Shown in pieces: positions 12,836-13,596 of a DNA stretch of 13,596 nt. The notes beneath the pieces are model-generated. The model searched no databases, was not told where the DNA came from, and saw nothing but the letters and a program-made list of their open reading frames with translations. The translations under genes were made by a program, and so were the position numbers. How positions within the stretch are numbered: position 1 is the first letter of the stretch; each line of letters opens with the position of its first letter. Source of the stretch: Candidatus Moraniibacteriota bacterium (GTDB lineage: Bacteria > Patescibacteriota > Minisyncoccia > Moranbacterales > UBA11712); assembly GCA_003157295.1 (NCBI GenBank), contig PMJF01000009.1:2475-16070 (forward strand). The letters are read 5' to 3'.

Positions 12836-13487
12836 GATATATCATTCCCGATTTTTCTCGAGCATCTTCCGCACCACGGTTTATTGTCTGAAAAGGGAAC
12901 TTCGGGAGTGCGAGAGCGTTCTTGATCTCGGCTGCGGTCCATCTTCACCGCTTCAATACTGCAAGAATATAAAATATAGCGTGGGCGTGGAAACTTTCAG
13001 ACCCTATCTTGAAGAGTCGAAAAAAAGGAAAATTCACACCGAGTATATTGAAAAAAGAGTCGAGGAAGTTGATTCTCCGGAAAATAGCTTTGATGCGGTG
13101 ATCCTCATTGAGGTTTTGGAACATCTTTCTGAAGAAAAAGGATATGAAATTTTGAAAAAAGCGGAAAAATGGGCGAAGAAAAAAATAATTATCTCCACGC
13201 CAAACGGTTTTTTGCCGCAAAAAGCGTTGGAAGGCAATCCATTCCAAAGACATTTATCGGGATGGAGCATTGAAACAATGGAAAAGAGGGGATTCCGTTG
13301 CCGGGGACTGTCCGGTCTCAAATGGCTTCGCCGGGAAGCGCCGCTGGAGGGAACGGGGAATGATTTTATGGCATCCGTTCGTCTCAAACCAAGATTTTTT
13401 TGGTTCATTACGGCTACGCTCAGCCAGCTGCTGACGTACAGATTTCCCAAATATGCATTTGAAATATTTTGCGTAAAAAAAATATGA
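12816..13487 (+). CDS. Class I SAM-dependent methyltransferase
   Basis: 223 residues. Motif I is VLDLGCGPSS (35-44), the SAM-binding loop. Glu59 (VGVET) is at the position that usually binds the ribose hydroxyls. 'DAVILIEVLEHLSEEKGYEIL' is the motif around the end of strand 4, and 'IIISTPNGF' is strand 5. This layout is typical of Methyltransf_11/23 enzymes that methylate sugars, lipids or small molecules. Its 20-nt overlap with the preceding glycosyltransferase and the carbamoyltransferase start just downstream suggest methylation of a surface glycan. A TATAAT (12803-12808) lies 7 nt before the ATG, so an extra leaderless message is possible. Confidence 0.9.
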   Translation: MKKLIDKIYHSRFFSSIFRTTVYCLKRELRECESVLDLGCGPSSPLQYCKNIKYSVGVETFRPYLEESKKRKIHTEYIEKRVEEVDSPENSFDAVILIEVLEHLSEEKGYEILKKAEKWAKKKIIISTPNGFLPQKALEGNPFQRHLSGWSIETMEKRGFRCRGLSGLKWLRREAPLEGTGNDFMASVRLKPRFFWFITATLSQLLTYRFPKYAFEIFCVKKI

Positions 13488-13504
13488 TCATACATCAAAA
13501 ATAA

Positions 13505-13596
13505 ATGAATATTCTCGGCTTAACAGCTCCCATTTCAGAAAATACGGCAGCTTGCGTTTTGCAGGAAGGAAAACTGATCGCTTTTGCGGAGGAAGA
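13505..13596 (+). CDS. Carbamoyltransferase (NodU/CmcH family), N-terminus only
   Basis: The window ends 30 codons into this gene. The visible start, 'MNILGLTAPISENTAACVLQ' followed by 'EGKLIAFAEE', closely fits the family's N-terminus (MNILGi......saA.l..dG.ivaaaeEER). There, NodU/CmcH enzymes have an ATPase-like YrdC/Kae1-related domain. They transfer carbamoyl groups from carbamoyl phosphate to sugar hydroxyls. The start lies 17 nt after the methyltransferase stop, consistent with one operon of glycan-decorating enzymes. With only 30 residues the family call is probable, not proven. Confidence 0.75.
   Translation, partial: MNILGLTAPISENTAACVLQEGKLIAFAEE

Overview
The window looks like a piece of a Candidate Phyla Radiation (Patescibacteria, probably Parcubacteria-type) chromosome. 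This is inferred from style, since no marker gene settles it. Coding is AT-leaning and lysine-rich. TGA, TAA and TAG all act as stops. Most genes have no Shine-Dalgarno (SD) sequence. Two dyad elements of the GTCATCCCCGC...GCGGGGATGAC kind lie between genes, and a short GC-rich palindrome sits in frame inside a coding region.

Layout. 1-1228: the end of a glycine-rich DUF5666-like protein, then a membrane-anchored protein whose frame is broken by an apparent one-base loss. 1267-2793: GMP synthase (guaA). 2844-3203: a short YdcF/DUF218-like protein with an unusually strong SD, followed by a large RNA hairpin and a terminator. 3352-5627: a Wzx-type flippase and a membrane-anchored family 2 glycosyltransferase (GT2), translationally coupled. 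5653-5733: palindromic element. 5776-7266: cobalamin-binding-type radical SAM enzyme. 7267-8210: no long gene, but the densest regulatory region. It holds a promoter, a structured RNA of about 365 nt ending in a strong terminator, a convergent small gene on the minus strand (51 residues, four cysteines) with its own promoter, SD and terminator, and a promoter for the next gene. 8211-8891: VanX/DdpX-type D-Ala-D-Ala dipeptidase, flanked by two related hairpins. 9000-10742 (minus): a TMTC-like polytopic protein with a C-terminal TPR array and an N-terminal helix-turn-helix-like segment. 10866-13596 (plus): two GT2 enzymes, a SAM methyltransferase and the start of a carbamoyltransferase, with a second palindromic element between the two GT2 genes.

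Function. Most of the right three quarters is a cell-surface glycan locus: lipid-linked glycan export, several glycosyl transfers, and decoration by methyl and probably carbamoyl groups. The radical SAM enzyme may be another tailoring enzyme. The dipeptidase bears on cell-wall D-Ala-D-Ala. guaA is a housekeeping gene.

The part most likely to be undescribed is 7263-8147. There, a structured RNA unit and a small cysteine protein unit converge, each with its own promoter and terminator. The RNA matches no class I recognise (not RNase P RNA, tmRNA, SRP RNA, 6S RNA or a convincing T-box).
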